The position numbers were made by a program, and so were the translations under genes. Positions 31,001-44,600 of a stretch of 64,000 nucleotides of DNA are shown piece by piece (position 1 is the first letter of the stretch; each line of letters begins with the position of its first letter). Source of the DNA: Tomocerus qinae (Eukaryota > Arthropoda > Collembola > Entomobryomorpha > Tomoceridae); assembly GCA_020055645.1 (NCBI GenBank), contig CM034549.1:23023930-23087929 (forward strand), given 5' to 3'. The notes under the pieces are model-generated. The model was not told where the DNA came from and ran no database searches. It worked only from the letters and a program-made list of their open reading frames with translations.

Positions 31001-34000
31001 TTATTGCCTGTTATTAGATAAATCAAAAATCCCATCTTACTATCATTTGTATTCATAATAATATATTGCTTTAAAAACGATTGAAACAAAATATAAGTTC
31101 CTATGTAGCTCAATCTTCAAAACATACATGGTTTCATATAATAGTTTCTCCATTACTTGCATTTTTAAATGATTAGTGATTGCCCTGTATGCACAAGCTA
31201 GGCAGAATGTGTATCACTGTCTATTTAGTACTTGTAATATAAATGCAACACATAAATTAATAAAAATTAACAACACGTTGTGTGGTGACTGTGACAATCC
31301 TATCTGTCAATCGCTTTTACATGGTCAATAAGATGACTATGGTATAAACATGACAAAACGAATGATGTTGGTCTCATTTCCTATATAATGGCTATATTAC
31401 AGTTGTAATAAGTAATAATAATATCTATTTTATGGCTATCACTTTTGATTTATCGCTCTACATCATATGCCTACATCTATCTGCAGTCTGTTTCTGTTAT
31501 TTTATTATAGCAGTGCTATTTCATTGTATTACATTGACCTTTATTTTCCACAGTGTGTTCTTTGACTGAAAATCATTAGCATGTCATTGTTCTAATCTTC
31601 GAAATCAGACTATGTGGACGGGACGTGAATATGATAATGGTAATGTATGTAAACAAGTATGTATATAATGCTTAAAAATTTCTTTCGTTTTCAATTCTAA
31701 AAAAGCGTTAAGTAGTCTTGTGTTAGACCAATGCTGTTACATAGTTTATATGGTACGACGATTTGCTATTCTGCGAAGCGTATATTTCACTTAATTCATC
31801 AACAGTAAAACATGTAGGTACTCTCTCTTTAAACTCTTTATCGCTTTTAACTTTAAATTATAAATATTCTCTACTGTATTCTAGTACAAACATACAGGTG
31901 GTATTATACTGCTATGAGATTATTGTCATAATTAAAAATTGTCGTTATCACTATCATCATCAGCATACCATAAGCGTAAATAATACAAAAGGAGTACCTA
32001 AATGTAAAAGTTGAAAATAATTAAATTTTTACATCTTGTTTCAAAGCTCAACATTTCTACAAACATCCTTGACATTGACATTCATCTCATGATTTGAGTA
32101 ACTTTCTGTTGCAATATGTTCAGTAGCTGATCCACTACTGTCACACTGTTACAATGTTATATATGTACACATAAAACAAAGATTTAAACCCGTGTGGGAT
32201 AAAAATCTGTCCCGACCACGATTCGACTGCTATTCGTCTCCTAGATCTCGTTAGTTCAATCCTCATTAGTTTGTATGCTTTAATAGTGACAAGACTCGAA
32301 TAAGAAATACATTAAAGCCTATTCATTTTAATGGACTAAATAAGCCAAAAGTGTACGTGTTCAAATGTTTGGTGCACACGCAATAATACTCATTTACTTA
32401 TTCATGAAATTCAAATCTACAAACAACTAGTATATCTATGTTATATAGAGATAGATAGATTTACACAGGCTTTGTCATACTATTTCATTGGTAATTTAAT
32501 TATTGAAGTAAACTATAGCAAGTACCTTCTTACTGTTACTTCTACTATTTACTTGACCGCAAACAGAAACACGCGTGGTATATCTAAACCTGACCGTGAG
32601 TCTGACCGCAGATCTCAAAATCACTTTTGTTTAATAATACATACATCGCTATGTATTTAGGTAAAACAAAGAGATCTCCCACTTCCATGCATGCATATAG
32701 CATGCACATTTATTAGTTTGTAACAGATTGTCTAAGAACAATGCTAAACTAACAATAGCTAAACATTCTGTGATATGGTAACTTAAGTATGTAGACTAGA
32801 CCTTCTAGGGAGATGAGCAAGAAAAATGTAGCAAGTCGCATCCCAATAAAATAAATCTTTGAACCAGGTGATGTAGATGTGACTAAAGATAAACATGCAA
32901 CACAAATACGAAGGCAACCAGATAGACTCATTCACTCAACACACGATAGCTAACTAGCTTAATCAGGTTAGTCAGAACTAGCGCAAAACAGTTTATTGCA
33001 TGTACTTGTCGAAGGTAGAGCGATGAGGATGAAACCGACACAGTAACGCTTATCTAATAAATAAAAACATGGATGTACATGCCCATCTTCCATTTCCTTG
33101 TAAACTAATCACTACATGAGAGAATAATAAGTACATCTTCGTCTGCCAATGTAGATTGCACATCTAATGTAGAACTGACAACTTTTAGCTACTTTTCCTG
33201 TTTGTAAATATAACAATCAGACCAATTTTACAATACAAGTATGCAAGTCACGACCAAAACGTCAAATAATAATAATTCGAGCATTCTGTCCTTCAGCTGC
33301 TGTTTGGATTTTAATTATGATTAAGTATTAAAATATGCAACTAGTGGACACCTTTTGCTATACCTACTTACCTACCCTAATTTCTCCTTTTACTAGGTCA
33401 CTTTTTTCTGGAGTCTGCTGGATACTTTTGCAGCAGTCACAAAAATGCACTTGACTATGTACTTCAATTTCATATTTTGCATAGGTTAAGGTAGTTCAGG
33501 TAGTCGAGGTAGTTGGGTAGAAAACAATTAGGATCAATAAATCAACGTCTTTGTACGTAATATTTAAGTGTGAGTTGTGTATTAGTCATTATAGTTTACA
33601 TTGTTATTACTGTGGCGTCTGTATATCATATAGTGCGGATCCTGTTACATGATACCTATCTAAATGATACCAAGCGACCATGCATGATATGATACATATA
33701 ATCACATTTATCACATAAAAATACTACACAACAACAACAACATAATCTATACATAACCACTTGAGACCTGAAACCACTAACTATATAAACTAGAAAAGAA
33801 GGATTTGAACCTGCCTTCTATTTTGCTAGAACATTCGTAACAATATTTTTACGATGTTGATACAGATACATAAAATAATCTTAATCTTCTTATGTACACA
33901 TTGTAGTTACATAGTGCATACCAATTTACTAATACCTAGTTGCATATTGTATGAGGCTAACTGGCGATAAGAAAGATTTCAGGTCAAAAGAAAATAGAAA

Positions 34001-35063
34001 GTTGTAGATGCAATGTTCTGTTGTCTGTCGAGCCAAAACTCCATCCACACATCAGACAGAGGAATAATATACATTCAGATATATGCATGCAGAGTTTTAG
34101 TTTGGCTATTATCGACATACAGGCATACAGGTGAATGTCTCAGTCTATAATGTAGTAAGAGGATATGGGAGAGTTTAGTCGGACAACTAAGATTGTGAAT
34201 CAAGCAAAGACTAACAAGAATAAGGAGCTGAGAACGACACAAACACAGTTAAATAGATCTAGATCTCTTTTTGAATGAATCGTCTCATTCTCTAGTAAAA
34301 GGAGTAATGAAATCGAATGAATGCACTGCAACTAAATACCTCGTATGTTAAATGTATGCTAACTAAACTTGTAGAACTATGTAAAACCTGACTTACTACC
34401 TGAACAGGAGTTTAAACTCCCAATTACACTCACCAACAAGTTAAGTTGCATAGTTTTCGCTCTTTTTGTGCTCCCTACACTATTCCGATATACCACGTCT
34501 GTATACAATGCTTAAAGCTCTAATGAATCAAATTGCATTAATATTATCGCTAAAGACAAACTCAGGATCAGTGTACAAAATGCTTTCAGTCTTAATCTTA
34601 ACTTCTGAGTTGGGTTCTTCTGTTGGGTTCGCTTGGTTGCTCCCTATCTTAATCTCTAACTAAGTAAGTTCTTAAACTCGCATACTTGCACATACATAGA
34701 CCCCATATACAACAGAAACTGACTACGATGTGCAAAACAGTTCGCAATGCATACAAGCATTGTTTAAAAGACCTACTTACCCCTCTACCAAAGTTAAAAC
34801 TCAACACAGTCCAAATCATAATGAAATCTGGACGTTACTGGTGCATACGTGACGATAGTTGTAGATAGATAGAATCTGACTGGTGAGGAAGTGGAAAAGC
34901 TTGATCTCTAATACACTTTTATATATACTTTACTAACTTACAATTAAAGTGAAAAATGTGATATTTTTGTATCATTGCATTCTGTCTGAATGTTACTCTT
35001 CGTGTAACCGCAACTCACTTTCAGCTCTCAGCACACAAAGTCTTATTTATTTTGTTTTTTAAA
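31001..35063. other. 4-kb intergenic region
   Basis: No gene is recognised. It should contain the Gemin7/MED18 promoter at the left and the 5' region of the secreted-protein gene at the right. Short open frames have no motifs. A stretch near 32190-32250 resembles the 3' half of a tRNA-derived element on the minus strand, but it is too incomplete to call. Confidence 0.4.
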
Positions 35064-37535
35064 ATGTCAGCATTTTTCAGGATGAGAAACCAAAGTTCAA
35101 TTTTAAGTATTAGTGTGACAGTGACACTTTCGTTTATATTAAGTCAAATAGTCATTAATCAAGTTAACTCAGCTGTAACATCTTTCAGAGTTTACAGAAA
35201 TGTGCAGATACCAGAAGATTTTTTAATGTCTTCTTTACCGTCAAACTCAGATCCAGTAAGTGAAACCAAAAGTGCATTTACAACTAAGGATCCTTTAATC
35301 CCTAATTCCTCAGAGACCAATGGAGTTTCAGAAGGAACTGTGCCACTCATCTTAAGACGACGTAGAATCAAAGGCAAAAGGAGAACAACTCAAGCCGACC
35401 CTACAGAAACGTCAACCGCTACTATTGACACTACTACAGATACTTTCACGACAGAAACGACAGAACCATCTAATACTGTTTCCGGAGTTATAGAAAATAT
35501 GCAGGAGACAATTACTATCTCACCGCAATTAAATGAAGGACAAAATGACACATTGTTATTATCTAATAGAAAAAATGACACTATTTCTATCGCACAAAAT
35601 GATACATTACCAATGCCAACTATAGTGTACCCAAATCCTAAATTGAAAGATATTTATAATATGCGACATACAACAGAAAACAATATGGAAGTATTTAGTT
35701 CAACTTTTGAAGATCTGTTTTCCCCACTCCCAATAGACCATGAGGCAATAAGCGAAAGACGGAAGAACATGAGTTACGAATATAATAATCTTGACCATCT
35801 TACGCAATTTAAGGATAACGGGAACGAGACGGATTTGCATATAAGCGAAAGTTCTAATCCATACATTAACTCCTCCACTCCTATTTCAACTGAATTGCAG
35901 AAATCTTTACAGTTTGAATACCTACATCCTATTCTCAACTCAGACAACATCATTACAAACGCAGAGCAAAAAATACCTGACAATAAAACTATCATCATAC
36001 AAAATGCGCTGAGTAGCTCGTTGGTTAACACTCCTATTGCTCATGATGTTCGCCATTCACCAGGCCACTTGCGAAAGAAACATCCTTTGTTAAACCACGA
36101 CTCTATCATTTCGTCAGACTTTGCAAAAAATGGACCTAGATTAGATGTACCAGTTCCCATTGTCCCCAAAATTACAAATTCTATTCACAGTGAAGAACAA
36201 ATAATAAAGCCAAACAATAATCGTTGGCCCGAACACACGTCTAAAAAACCTTTTTTTCCGACGTCGACAGTGCATGATGATGATTATGGTCAAGGAGGAT
36301 TTACAGTCCTCCTACCTAAGGATTTCGAAAGTATGGAAAATACAGAAAAAACTGCTTCTTTAGACCCAATCAAACATTTTGGGGGTATTGAGTCAACTAC
36401 TAAATTCAATACATACGTACGCCAAACAGAACCACAGAATACTATCATGCCTGTTTTAAATCTAAATACACCGCAGACCCAATCTTCACAGGAACAACTT
36501 AATGAATACGAACTTCTACAGCAATTGCTAGGAATAGAAAAGTCATTATCCCAAATAAATCTTCCTAACAAACCCGGATCGACTTCTTCAGAGTCTATAC
36601 CACCACAGGTTTCAAACCAATCCAACGAAGAAGATTTAAAAGCGTTGTTACAACTTCCAGAATTCTCATTCTTGGATTCAATTTTAAATCCTTCTACTAC
36701 AACAACGAAAAAACCAACATCAACCACCACGACGACTACTACTACGTCAACAGAAGTTCCTTTGAAAAAAGACAAAAACACTGGATTGTCAGATGCTGAT
36801 TTAAGATCAATTTACTACATGCTAGAGAAAATGGTAGTACCTGTTAATAACTCATCGACTACTACAAAACCTGCAGTAACTACTACATCGGCAAAACCTA
36901 CTACTCCTTCAACCACTAGTGCAAGTCCAACTTTATTCCCATCATTTGATAGCATTTTTAACATGTTCACACCTCCTGGACAGACGACCCAGGAAAAAAG
37001 AAATGTTGCCCCATCACCAGCTCCAGCACCAGTGTACAAACGCCCTAACGCATCCCCCGGTCCGAGAAATTTGGATGGAAACAGCGGAAATGCTAATGCA
37101 GGAGGAGCCCCCGCAGTTGTAGTACCTCCAACTCAACAAAAAGCAGCCGCGGACAACTCGTTAGATTTACTCACTCAACTTCTGCAACTGAGTATTGCCG
37201 CAGAAAGTGCTAATGCAAATAAACCAGTGAGGGCAACACCAGCACCGGCAATACCCTTGGATATCTTAACTCTTTTAGCTAACTCTAACCTCGGTGGACA
37301 AAGTGCTCCTGCTCCACCGGCTACACAACAAAAGCCACCAGAAATATCACCATCTGAGACTATGCAACTTTTAAACATTTTCTCCAACCAAAATGTTCAG
37401 AAACCCAATGGACTTTATTACTGGCTAGATCTTAATGCATTTTTGGGAGGCGATCCAACAGCAGACCCTTTGTCTGGAATTAGACCGAAACTTGGGCAAA
37501 GGGAGCACTTTGTTAAAGTTAGATCACTTCCTTAG
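35064..37535 (+). CDS. Uncharacterised secreted Thr/Pro-rich protein
   Basis: An intronless open frame of 823 residues from the first ATG. I do not recognise the family. Seen: a signal peptide (hydrophobic 11-30, likely cleavage after NSA near 37); a cluster of arginines and lysines (98-107, possible proprotein cleavage); many N-x-S/T sites; Thr/Ser/Pro tracts (TTTTKKPTSTTTTTTTTSTE); and Pro-Ala segments (PSPAPAPVYKRP). Between these lie short amphipathic leucine motifs: LLQQLLGI, LKALLQLPEF, LLTQLLQLS, DILTLLANS and TMQLLNIF. The end, GLYYWLDLNAFLGGDP, is not low-complexity and may be the conserved part. It is probably extracellular, mucin-like or cuticle/matrix associated. Intronless structure and isolated position are the only context. 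Confidence 0.75.
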   Translation: MSAFFRMRNQSSILSISVTVTLSFILSQIVINQVNSAVTSFRVYRNVQIPEDFLMSSLPSNSDPVSETKSAFTTKDPLIPNSSETNGVSEGTVPLILRRRRIKGKRRTTQADPTETSTATIDTTTDTFTTETTEPSNTVSGVIENMQETITISPQLNEGQNDTLLLSNRKNDTISIAQNDTLPMPTIVYPNPKLKDIYNMRHTTENNMEVFSSTFEDLFSPLPIDHEAISERRKNMSYEYNNLDHLTQFKDNGNETDLHISESSNPYINSSTPISTELQKSLQFEYLHPILNSDNIITNAEQKIPDNKTIIIQNALSSSLVNTPIAHDVRHSPGHLRKKHPLLNHDSIISSDFAKNGPRLDVPVPIVPKITNSIHSEEQIIKPNNNRWPEHTSKKPFFPTSTVHDDDYGQGGFTVLLPKDFESMENTEKTASLDPIKHFGGIESTTKFNTYVRQTEPQNTIMPVLNLNTPQTQSSQEQLNEYELLQQLLGIEKSLSQINLPNKPGSTSSESIPPQVSNQSNEEDLKALLQLPEFSFLDSILNPSTTTTKKPTSTTTTTTTTSTEVPLKKDKNTGLSDADLRSIYYMLEKMVVPVNNSSTTTKPAVTTTSAKPTTPSTTSASPTLFPSFDSIFNMFTPPGQTTQEKRNVAPSPAPAPVYKRPNASPGPRNLDGNSGNANAGGAPAVVVPPTQQKAAADNSLDLLTQLLQLSIAAESANANKPVRATPAPAIPLDILTLLANSNLGGQSAPAPPATQQKPPEISPSETMQLLNIFSNQNVQKPNGLYYWLDLNAFLGGDPTADPLSGIRPKLGQREHFVKVRSLP

Positions 37536-39965
37536 CTTATTTACTTTATGGGGGCGGTGTATTTATTTATTAACTTTATTTCTCGTCTTTTCGTCCCATA
37601 TCGCTAAGTAAGCTGTACATGATATGAAACAGACTGTTCAAGACAAGGAGTTTGTTTCAATTAGCAACTACAAGACATTATCTAGATTTCTTACGTGTAG
37701 GTCGTAGGTCTACTAAGTGCAATCGCAAACAAGGAGCAATTTTAATTTACACTGATAGAAGGTCATGGTGAACGGACGATAGTTTATGTTTGTAATACTA
37801 GTTTACTTGTTTGTATATGTGCTAGTTCCAAATTACAAATAAATGTGAATAATTCCAGATTCAACATACTGCTAAATGAATGATATGTAATTGAATTACC
37901 TTCCCACACATATCACAATCAAGACAACCGCCTACTACTACATAGACAGATATGCTTTGCTCAGCCAATGTATTTGTCTGGTATATATCGTCAAACAACG
38001 CGTCTACATTCTACATCACAAAAAGTCTACCTCATGTTATGATAAACAATTTATGTGATGTGCGTTTAATTCATATTGGAATTATTTGTAAAGTTTTTAC
38101 TGATGTTTGATGTTTTGCTTCTTATCTTGAGTCTAGCTAAACTCTTCAAATAAAAAACAGATTGATTGAACCGAACGAATAATATATGAATCACTAATTG
38201 TGACATTTTGTATAAATCTGTTAATAATTCTGTACTGTATGTATAAGTCCCTCAAGAGCGTTGTTTTCAAAAATGTTGTTATGTTCATGCCATTTTTATA
38301 ATGCTTTTTATACCTATACTTATCTGGTTGGTTGGGTATAATAAAACGAAAGTGTAATGATAATAATTTTATTTAATCACCCATGAATGGCATCATTAAT
38401 TCATTCATAATGCATGCATTCATTTCATTATTTCAATTTCATGCATATAATTACTTTCAATTATTCAAAAGTAAATACAGACCAACGATTGCAAAAGACT
38501 ATAATATGGGGCCACTACCGCTTTCCCCCTTTACGTGTAAACAGAGCCAAAAATTTTCACTTCATACATAGTACTTATTTACCTTCTCGAATTTAGTGCA
38601 TATAAATTATTCTATACTTTTGTTACAATCACACTAGAAAAATGGATTTGCAATTTGTAGAAGAATGAAGACAGAAGTGAAACTTGCTTTCTCCTACAAT
38701 TTTCACCGAATCTAAAATTAACACGAAAAAATAAATTTTTTGGGAACTAGTACTAGCCAAGTAGTTCTAGTAAAAAAAACTTCTAAGAAACGGGACCAAT
38801 ACTTACTGTCATTATATTTTAGTAAAAAAGTGAAATATGGACATGGCCAAAGTTCAAAGTGATGTACCACAAGCTCGTTGCAGTTACATTTTACTTTTAC
38901 CGATCCTGTATTTTAATAGTAAAAACTAGTACGTTAAGATAATTAGAAATATGCGACTAATCATCAGCAGACAATAAGTTACCCCAATCACCAAAAAATG
39001 GAACTAGGAACTATACAATCAAACATGGCCAAAATCGAAGTTTAATCCTACTTTCCGTCTCTGACGAAGATGTCAGACTTGGCCTATATATAAACTGGTT
39101 GTAATTCTATTATGTGTATGTACAGTTTATAATGTAAAGTGTATCACATCAAATAAATATTGTAGTAATAGGGAGTGTGTAGTGCTCAGTGCTCGTAGTG
39201 CTTTTTACATTTTTATGGTCAGGTCAGGTTAGCATAAATTGATAGCACCCATGTGCCTGCGTGCCATACATGATACAATACGATATCATGGTCATTTTAA
39301 CCAACAAATACATAACTTTCTTACCAATATATGGAATAAAGGTTTATAATATGTATTAAAATAATGTTGACAATAATAAAAGTGAATTCTCTTACCTTTC
39401 AAAATGAGCTGTCTGTCAATCATACTTTCTTTCCCAATTCTCCAGTAGACTCTTTTGCTTTATCAAGTTCCTTTCATTTAGCTTTTGCCGCTGCTGGATA
39501 TGTTTACAAAGTGTAGTTGTGGATTGCATGCATTTGTATTGTACAAGACAAAGATACCAAAACCAAGTAAATTTGTTCTAAAGCGCCCCATTCAAAAACA
39601 CCTGTATTGTCAAGAATCAAGAATCTCGGAACTTAATTTTAGCTGAGTTAAGATGAACAAAATACTGAAAACTTAGGGAAATACTGAAGAAATTTTGACC
39701 GATTGGCAAGGCGAAGAAATTGGTAAAACGCGTTCACGTCAAGCTTGGCATTTCTTTCTAAAGAATAAGCTTAAAAACCTAAATTCTCCGAATTTGGAAT
39801 TTACTATAAGTATTTTCGTACACAATTTTTTGATTTTTTGTTAAGTTTTGAGAAAATGGACTGATAAATATAATCAATTTTTATATTTGATTCATAATTG
39901 ATAATAGTTTTGGAAACGAATTCATAATTACACATCTGACTGGCTGGAATCAAGCACATCTATAG
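37536..39965. other. Intergenic between secreted-protein gene and MED30
   Basis: AT-rich, no gene recognised. An AATAAA near 37840 may end the upstream transcript. Confidence 0.45.
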
Positions 39966-41475
39966 ATGCATTCTCAACAACTTCAACATAGGATGAATAA
40001 TCCTTCTGGTAGTAACACCATGCCTGTAGTTGGATCGAATCCTTACATGAGTAGTATGAATCAAAGTACAATTCCCCCCAGTGGCGAATCTTTACTAAAC
40101 TGTCCACCGACACAGAATACTGTTGCCCAACAGAATCCTAACCAGCAGCAGCAGTCAAAGGAACTCAACGCTGCAACTCTGTGCAGATTTGGTCAGGAAA
40201 CAGTTCATGAAATAATCGCAAGAATGCTGGATGTGTTTGGCACTTTTAAAGTTATACAGGTAACATTTTAGCAACTTTTTATGATTTGTTGCAATAGAAA
40301 ATATGGAACTGGATGTATTTGGCACTTTTAAAGTTATACAGGTAACATTTTAGCAACTTTTTGTGATTTGTTGCAATAGAAAATATGGAACTATATTTTA
40401 GTAATGTTAGTTTTAAGCCTCTTTAGATGTTATATAAATTGAAAATTCTTGATTTTGCAGCCCCCTGATGGAAAATTAGCGATGGACAAAAAGACCAAGT
40501 TTCAAGAAACACTACGAAACATTCGTGCCAATTTTAAAAGATTGCGAGTTATTTATGAAAAAATAGAGGACAATTTTCCTACAAAGCCAGAGAAATGCTT
40601 AGAGGTAATTTATTTTTCTCAAGCTTTCCCAATTAATCCTATGTAAAACGATTATTTTCTATAAACTAAAATTACATTTAAACGTCTTATTAGAGGTAGG
40701 TATCTAAAATTATTTCTATTTATGTATCAAATAATTGTTCATTAGCTAAGGCCTAATAAGTTCTTACTTATTGTATAGTACATAGTAATTCACTACAACA
40801 TTTACAATTTAGCAGAACTTAACTAAAAAATAAAGTAGCCAGTTGGATTTTTCTTTCAATATTTGTGATATAATTAGTAATGGAGAGTTTGCAAATTGTT
40901 TATACACTAGTGGGTGTGTGGTCTTAATAAATAATAGTATTGATTAGTTGGGTACTTGGTATTTAAAATTAATGTGTACTTCAGCTGCCTGCTTATCATA
41001 GCCAAATAGGGGTAAAAATGTGGTGTTTAATATTCATACGCCTTTGCACCTAAATTTGTCGTTCATAGTTCTTTCTATGTTACATAAATTGTGCACAGTA
41101 ACAATAATAATAATTGTAATTTTTTAAATCAAAGCTAAATAACGTACGCGCAAATAAATTTTATGGGCATTAATTGTGTTTCTGACATTTTTTCAGAATC
41201 GGGAAAGATTAGAATATTCGTTAACAAATGCCGAAGAAAAAAAGAATACAGAGGCATACAGACTTGCTATGGAAGAGTACAAGGAAATTATGGATGTAAG
41301 ATTAAATATTTTAAAAGTAATTAAGAAATTATAATTTGTCGGTGCAATAATTATAATGAAATGTTTGTAATTGCAGCAAGTGATGTTAAGAAATCGTCAT
41401 CTAAAAGACACGATCGACCACTTACGGCAGATAATATGGGATGTAAACACAATGTTAGCAATGCGAAAAGAATAG
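39966..41475 (+). CDS. MED30: Mediator complex subunit 30 (head module)
   Basis: Exons 39966-40259, 40461-40604, 41197-41295 and 41377-41475 give 211 residues. MED30 is a metazoan Mediator head subunit. Seen: a Gln/Asn-rich N-terminus; ELNAATLCRFGQETVHEIIA at about 66-85 (family: VNTASLCRIGQETVQDIV); the central NIRANFKRLRVIYEKIEDN; and the C-terminal RHLKDTIDHLRQIIWDVNTM followed by LAMRKE, which closely matches the human end. All exons are phase 0. Odd: an 82-bp tandem duplication (40227-40390) copies the end of exon 1 with its donor site. Using the second donor would read into a stop. The gene converges on the adenylate cyclase; the two stops are about 200 bp apart. Confidence 0.95.
40227..40390 (+). 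repeat. 82-bp tandem duplication across the MED30 exon 1 splice donor
   Basis: Copies at 40227-40308 and 40309-40390 differ at only two positions. Each holds the last 33 coding bases of exon 1, the donor GTAACA and 49 bp of intron. The near-identity implies a recent event. Confidence 0.95.
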
Positions 41476-41681
41476 TTAGTAATAATCCGGCGAAAGTATT
41501 GTAAGATCATTTTGATGTAAAAGTTATTACAATTAATTTATAAATATTGTTACGAACAATAATAAGCATGAAAGGTACCCTGGTGTTTCCTATGCTATTA
41601 TTCAATGTAACTTACAGTTGTAAAAAAAACGTTTTGATGTTAACATTAAAAAACTATAAATTGAACGACCAGACCAGAAGT

Positions 41682-44600
41682 TTATTTAAGGGCAGGACCA
41701 TCTGGTGCCGGGGGCAAATGATTAGTTGCCTCTGTTGATGCTTCAGTTAGAAATTGCTGAATTTGTTCATCAGATAACTCAGGGCCACGACCTATAAGAT
41801 AGTAAGTCATCAACTGACCCTTCCCTTTCACATTAACTAATCCCCTTTGTTCGAAGTTGTAGCCATATATCCTCAAGATTTTGTATGTCTCTTCAGTGAC
41901 CTTAGAACAATCATCAAGTTTGATTTAGAATTTTTTGCAATGTAATCCTTTATCCAAGTAGAGTAAAAAGAGCTAAGTACCTGTATGCATCCTGCTTTTC
42001 CTGTGCTTTCCATACGAGATGCAACGTTGACCGAGTTGCCCCAAATGTCATAATGGGGTTTCCTTGCACCGATGACCCCTCCCGTAGCAGGGCCATTGTT
42101 TATTCCCATTTTCAGAACAAAATGATTGAAACTCTGCTCGTTTATGCTAGTCAAAGCTCTTTTGAGTTCAAATGCAAACTCGACGAGAAGAGACAAATGG
42201 GACCATCGCTGTTTGATTGGATCAGTAGCCTAGTAATTTAAAATGCCATCATAAATACACCTTTTCGGCAATGTAAATACCTAAAAAGCTATAACGAACA
42301 GAACCTTTGCTTGCATAGATGGACTTAATCCGCTGGCCGCCATGTATGTTGATCCAATCGTCTTTATTTTAATTATATTATCAGCAAACTTTGGTAATTC
42401 CAAGAGCTAAGATAATTCAGAGATTCAAAACGTTAAAATACGTTTTTAAACGTAGACTTATCTTTATAATTTAGTGGCAACTTGTGAATTATAACACTTA
42501 CCGCATCAAAATCAGAAATCACTTCATTTAAAAACCGTAAGCATTCTAAACCTTGATTGTTGACCGTCTCTTCTGAGTAAAAATCTGTAGAATAGAAAAA
42601 TACATGGAAGGTTAATGCAAACTTGACCTCAGAAAGTTTACGGTTTGAGAAATTAAGATTCAATCAATCGACTGCACCGTATTAATGCTATATTTATAAT
42701 AAGTATGTGTAACTAGGTATGCTAACTTCACAAATTTTATCATCTTAGACCAGTTAAAACTGAGTTCGGATGGTTAAAAATGCTAATGAAAGTCAAATAA
42801 GGAGTCAGCTTAGGAAAGTTGAATGCATTATTACGGCGTATTTCGTACAATCAATCCACTGGCATAGGCCCCAGTACCCACCTGAAAAATTGGGCATTGA
42901 TGCAAACAGAATCCCTACTTCAGAGTAACTCTGACTATACAATTCTTCATGCTTTCGTCTTCTTGACCCCAAAAAGTGGGAAGCCACATGTTGAGGCAAA
43001 ATGTTATATACCTAAAACATCGTTTAAAGTATTTTTTTAGCTTCCTTCGGATGTAAGTAGTGTGAGTAAAAAGTTTTACAGGCAAAACTCAAGTGTTTAT
43101 ATGATGAACCAACCAAAGCTTCATTTTTCTGTCTTAGTTGAGTTGCACGTTCCCTTTGTTGCTCGACCTCAGTCTTCCACAGGAACAAGACTCTTGAAGA
43201 CTTTTCCAACTAACGTACAGGGTAAAAGTTTATTATAATAAACACAGTAAAGTAAATTGGTTTATACATTGAAGAAAGTTAATTTCCCTTGTTGCACAAT
43301 AATTCCATAAACAACTTTCACCTTAAATACATTACCGAATTTCATTCGAAAATTGGCCTAAAAATTGAACAACATTTTCTCATTTGCTTACAAGGAGTGG
43401 AGTGCTAGTTTAATATAGATTTACTTGGTCAAATATTTTCAACGCCCACCAATAATCGATTGTTTTACAGGTCACGTAAAAAAATAGTTTCATCTTTCAC
43501 CATATAAGCCTAAACCATATATAAGACTTTCGCCAAGTTTCACTTTCCCCAAGTGAGAAAGTCTTATATGTAGTGTGGGCATCAAAACAGAAATGTCTTT
43601 TCGTAACTAATTTTAAGTGCCTTGGAAGCTTTGAAAGTAAAATGTAAACTTAATAGCATAAAATTTAGTTCGAAAAGGAGTTGAAAATTTGTTTACCCGT
43701 CGGTTTAATGTGAACAGTACCAGAAAAACCACCGCAATAAAGACTGTGAGATACCAGACTTCAGGAATAAGGCTACATAAAGCGAAAAGAAAAAATCAAT
43801 TTTTGAAAGTCAGTTTGAGGAATGTCGAAATTCGTTACTGGTTCATTTTCTTACTCAGTTCCGCCACGAAAACTTAAAGTTTCAGAGCACTGGACAGCTT
43901 GCTTGACTGAAGTCATCGTAACAAAAAGAATATGTACAACTAAAACAATAAGAATGGATATAGATTTCAACCAAGACAGAGGATGAGCCAAGAGGGTTAC
44001 AGACATAAGGAAGAAAGAACAAAACACAAATGCATAGGCTGGATACACACAACCAAGACTGGAAAAAGGTCTTTTTGAGGTTTTAGGCAAAACTAATGGA
44101 GGTTGAAGTTCTGTGTCTTCAGCTTCATACATTGTTGAATTAACGCATTGATTCCCTGCATCTATGCAAGGTTCCTAAAGGGCACAACATTTCATTACAC
44201 GTACATTATAAGGGCACACACACGCGTGATGCAAATTAGTATACATACATTTTAGTAACTCATTTCTTGTTAGAAGTTAAGTACTTTTCGCATTGTATTA
44301 CGGCATTAGTACAAATGCACAGAATACAAAAACTCTACTATTAATATGTTAGTCATCAGAATTTTTAGCTATGGGTTAGAAAACGGTTAGTGTGATGACT
44401 CTATACAGCATAACTAATTACTAATTAGTTTAGCCAGTTAGGTATTTTCACTTCACTCTCAATCAATACAATCATATCAGAAGTGTTCTAGTAAACTCTC
44501 CTAAAATATCATAAAACGCTACAAAGGAAAGACACTCATGACACAACTGTACCTTTTCTATACACGCCTATCTTGAATAATATAGTTTGAGTGCGATACG

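Noticed and set aside
32190..32260. 3' half of a tRNA-derived element on the minus strand
   Set aside because: A box-B-like GTCGAATCGTGG is present but no box A or tail repeat supports it.
36290..36781. 163-codon antisense frame in the secreted-protein gene
   Set aside because: A Val-rich shadow of the Thr-rich tract on the opposite strand.
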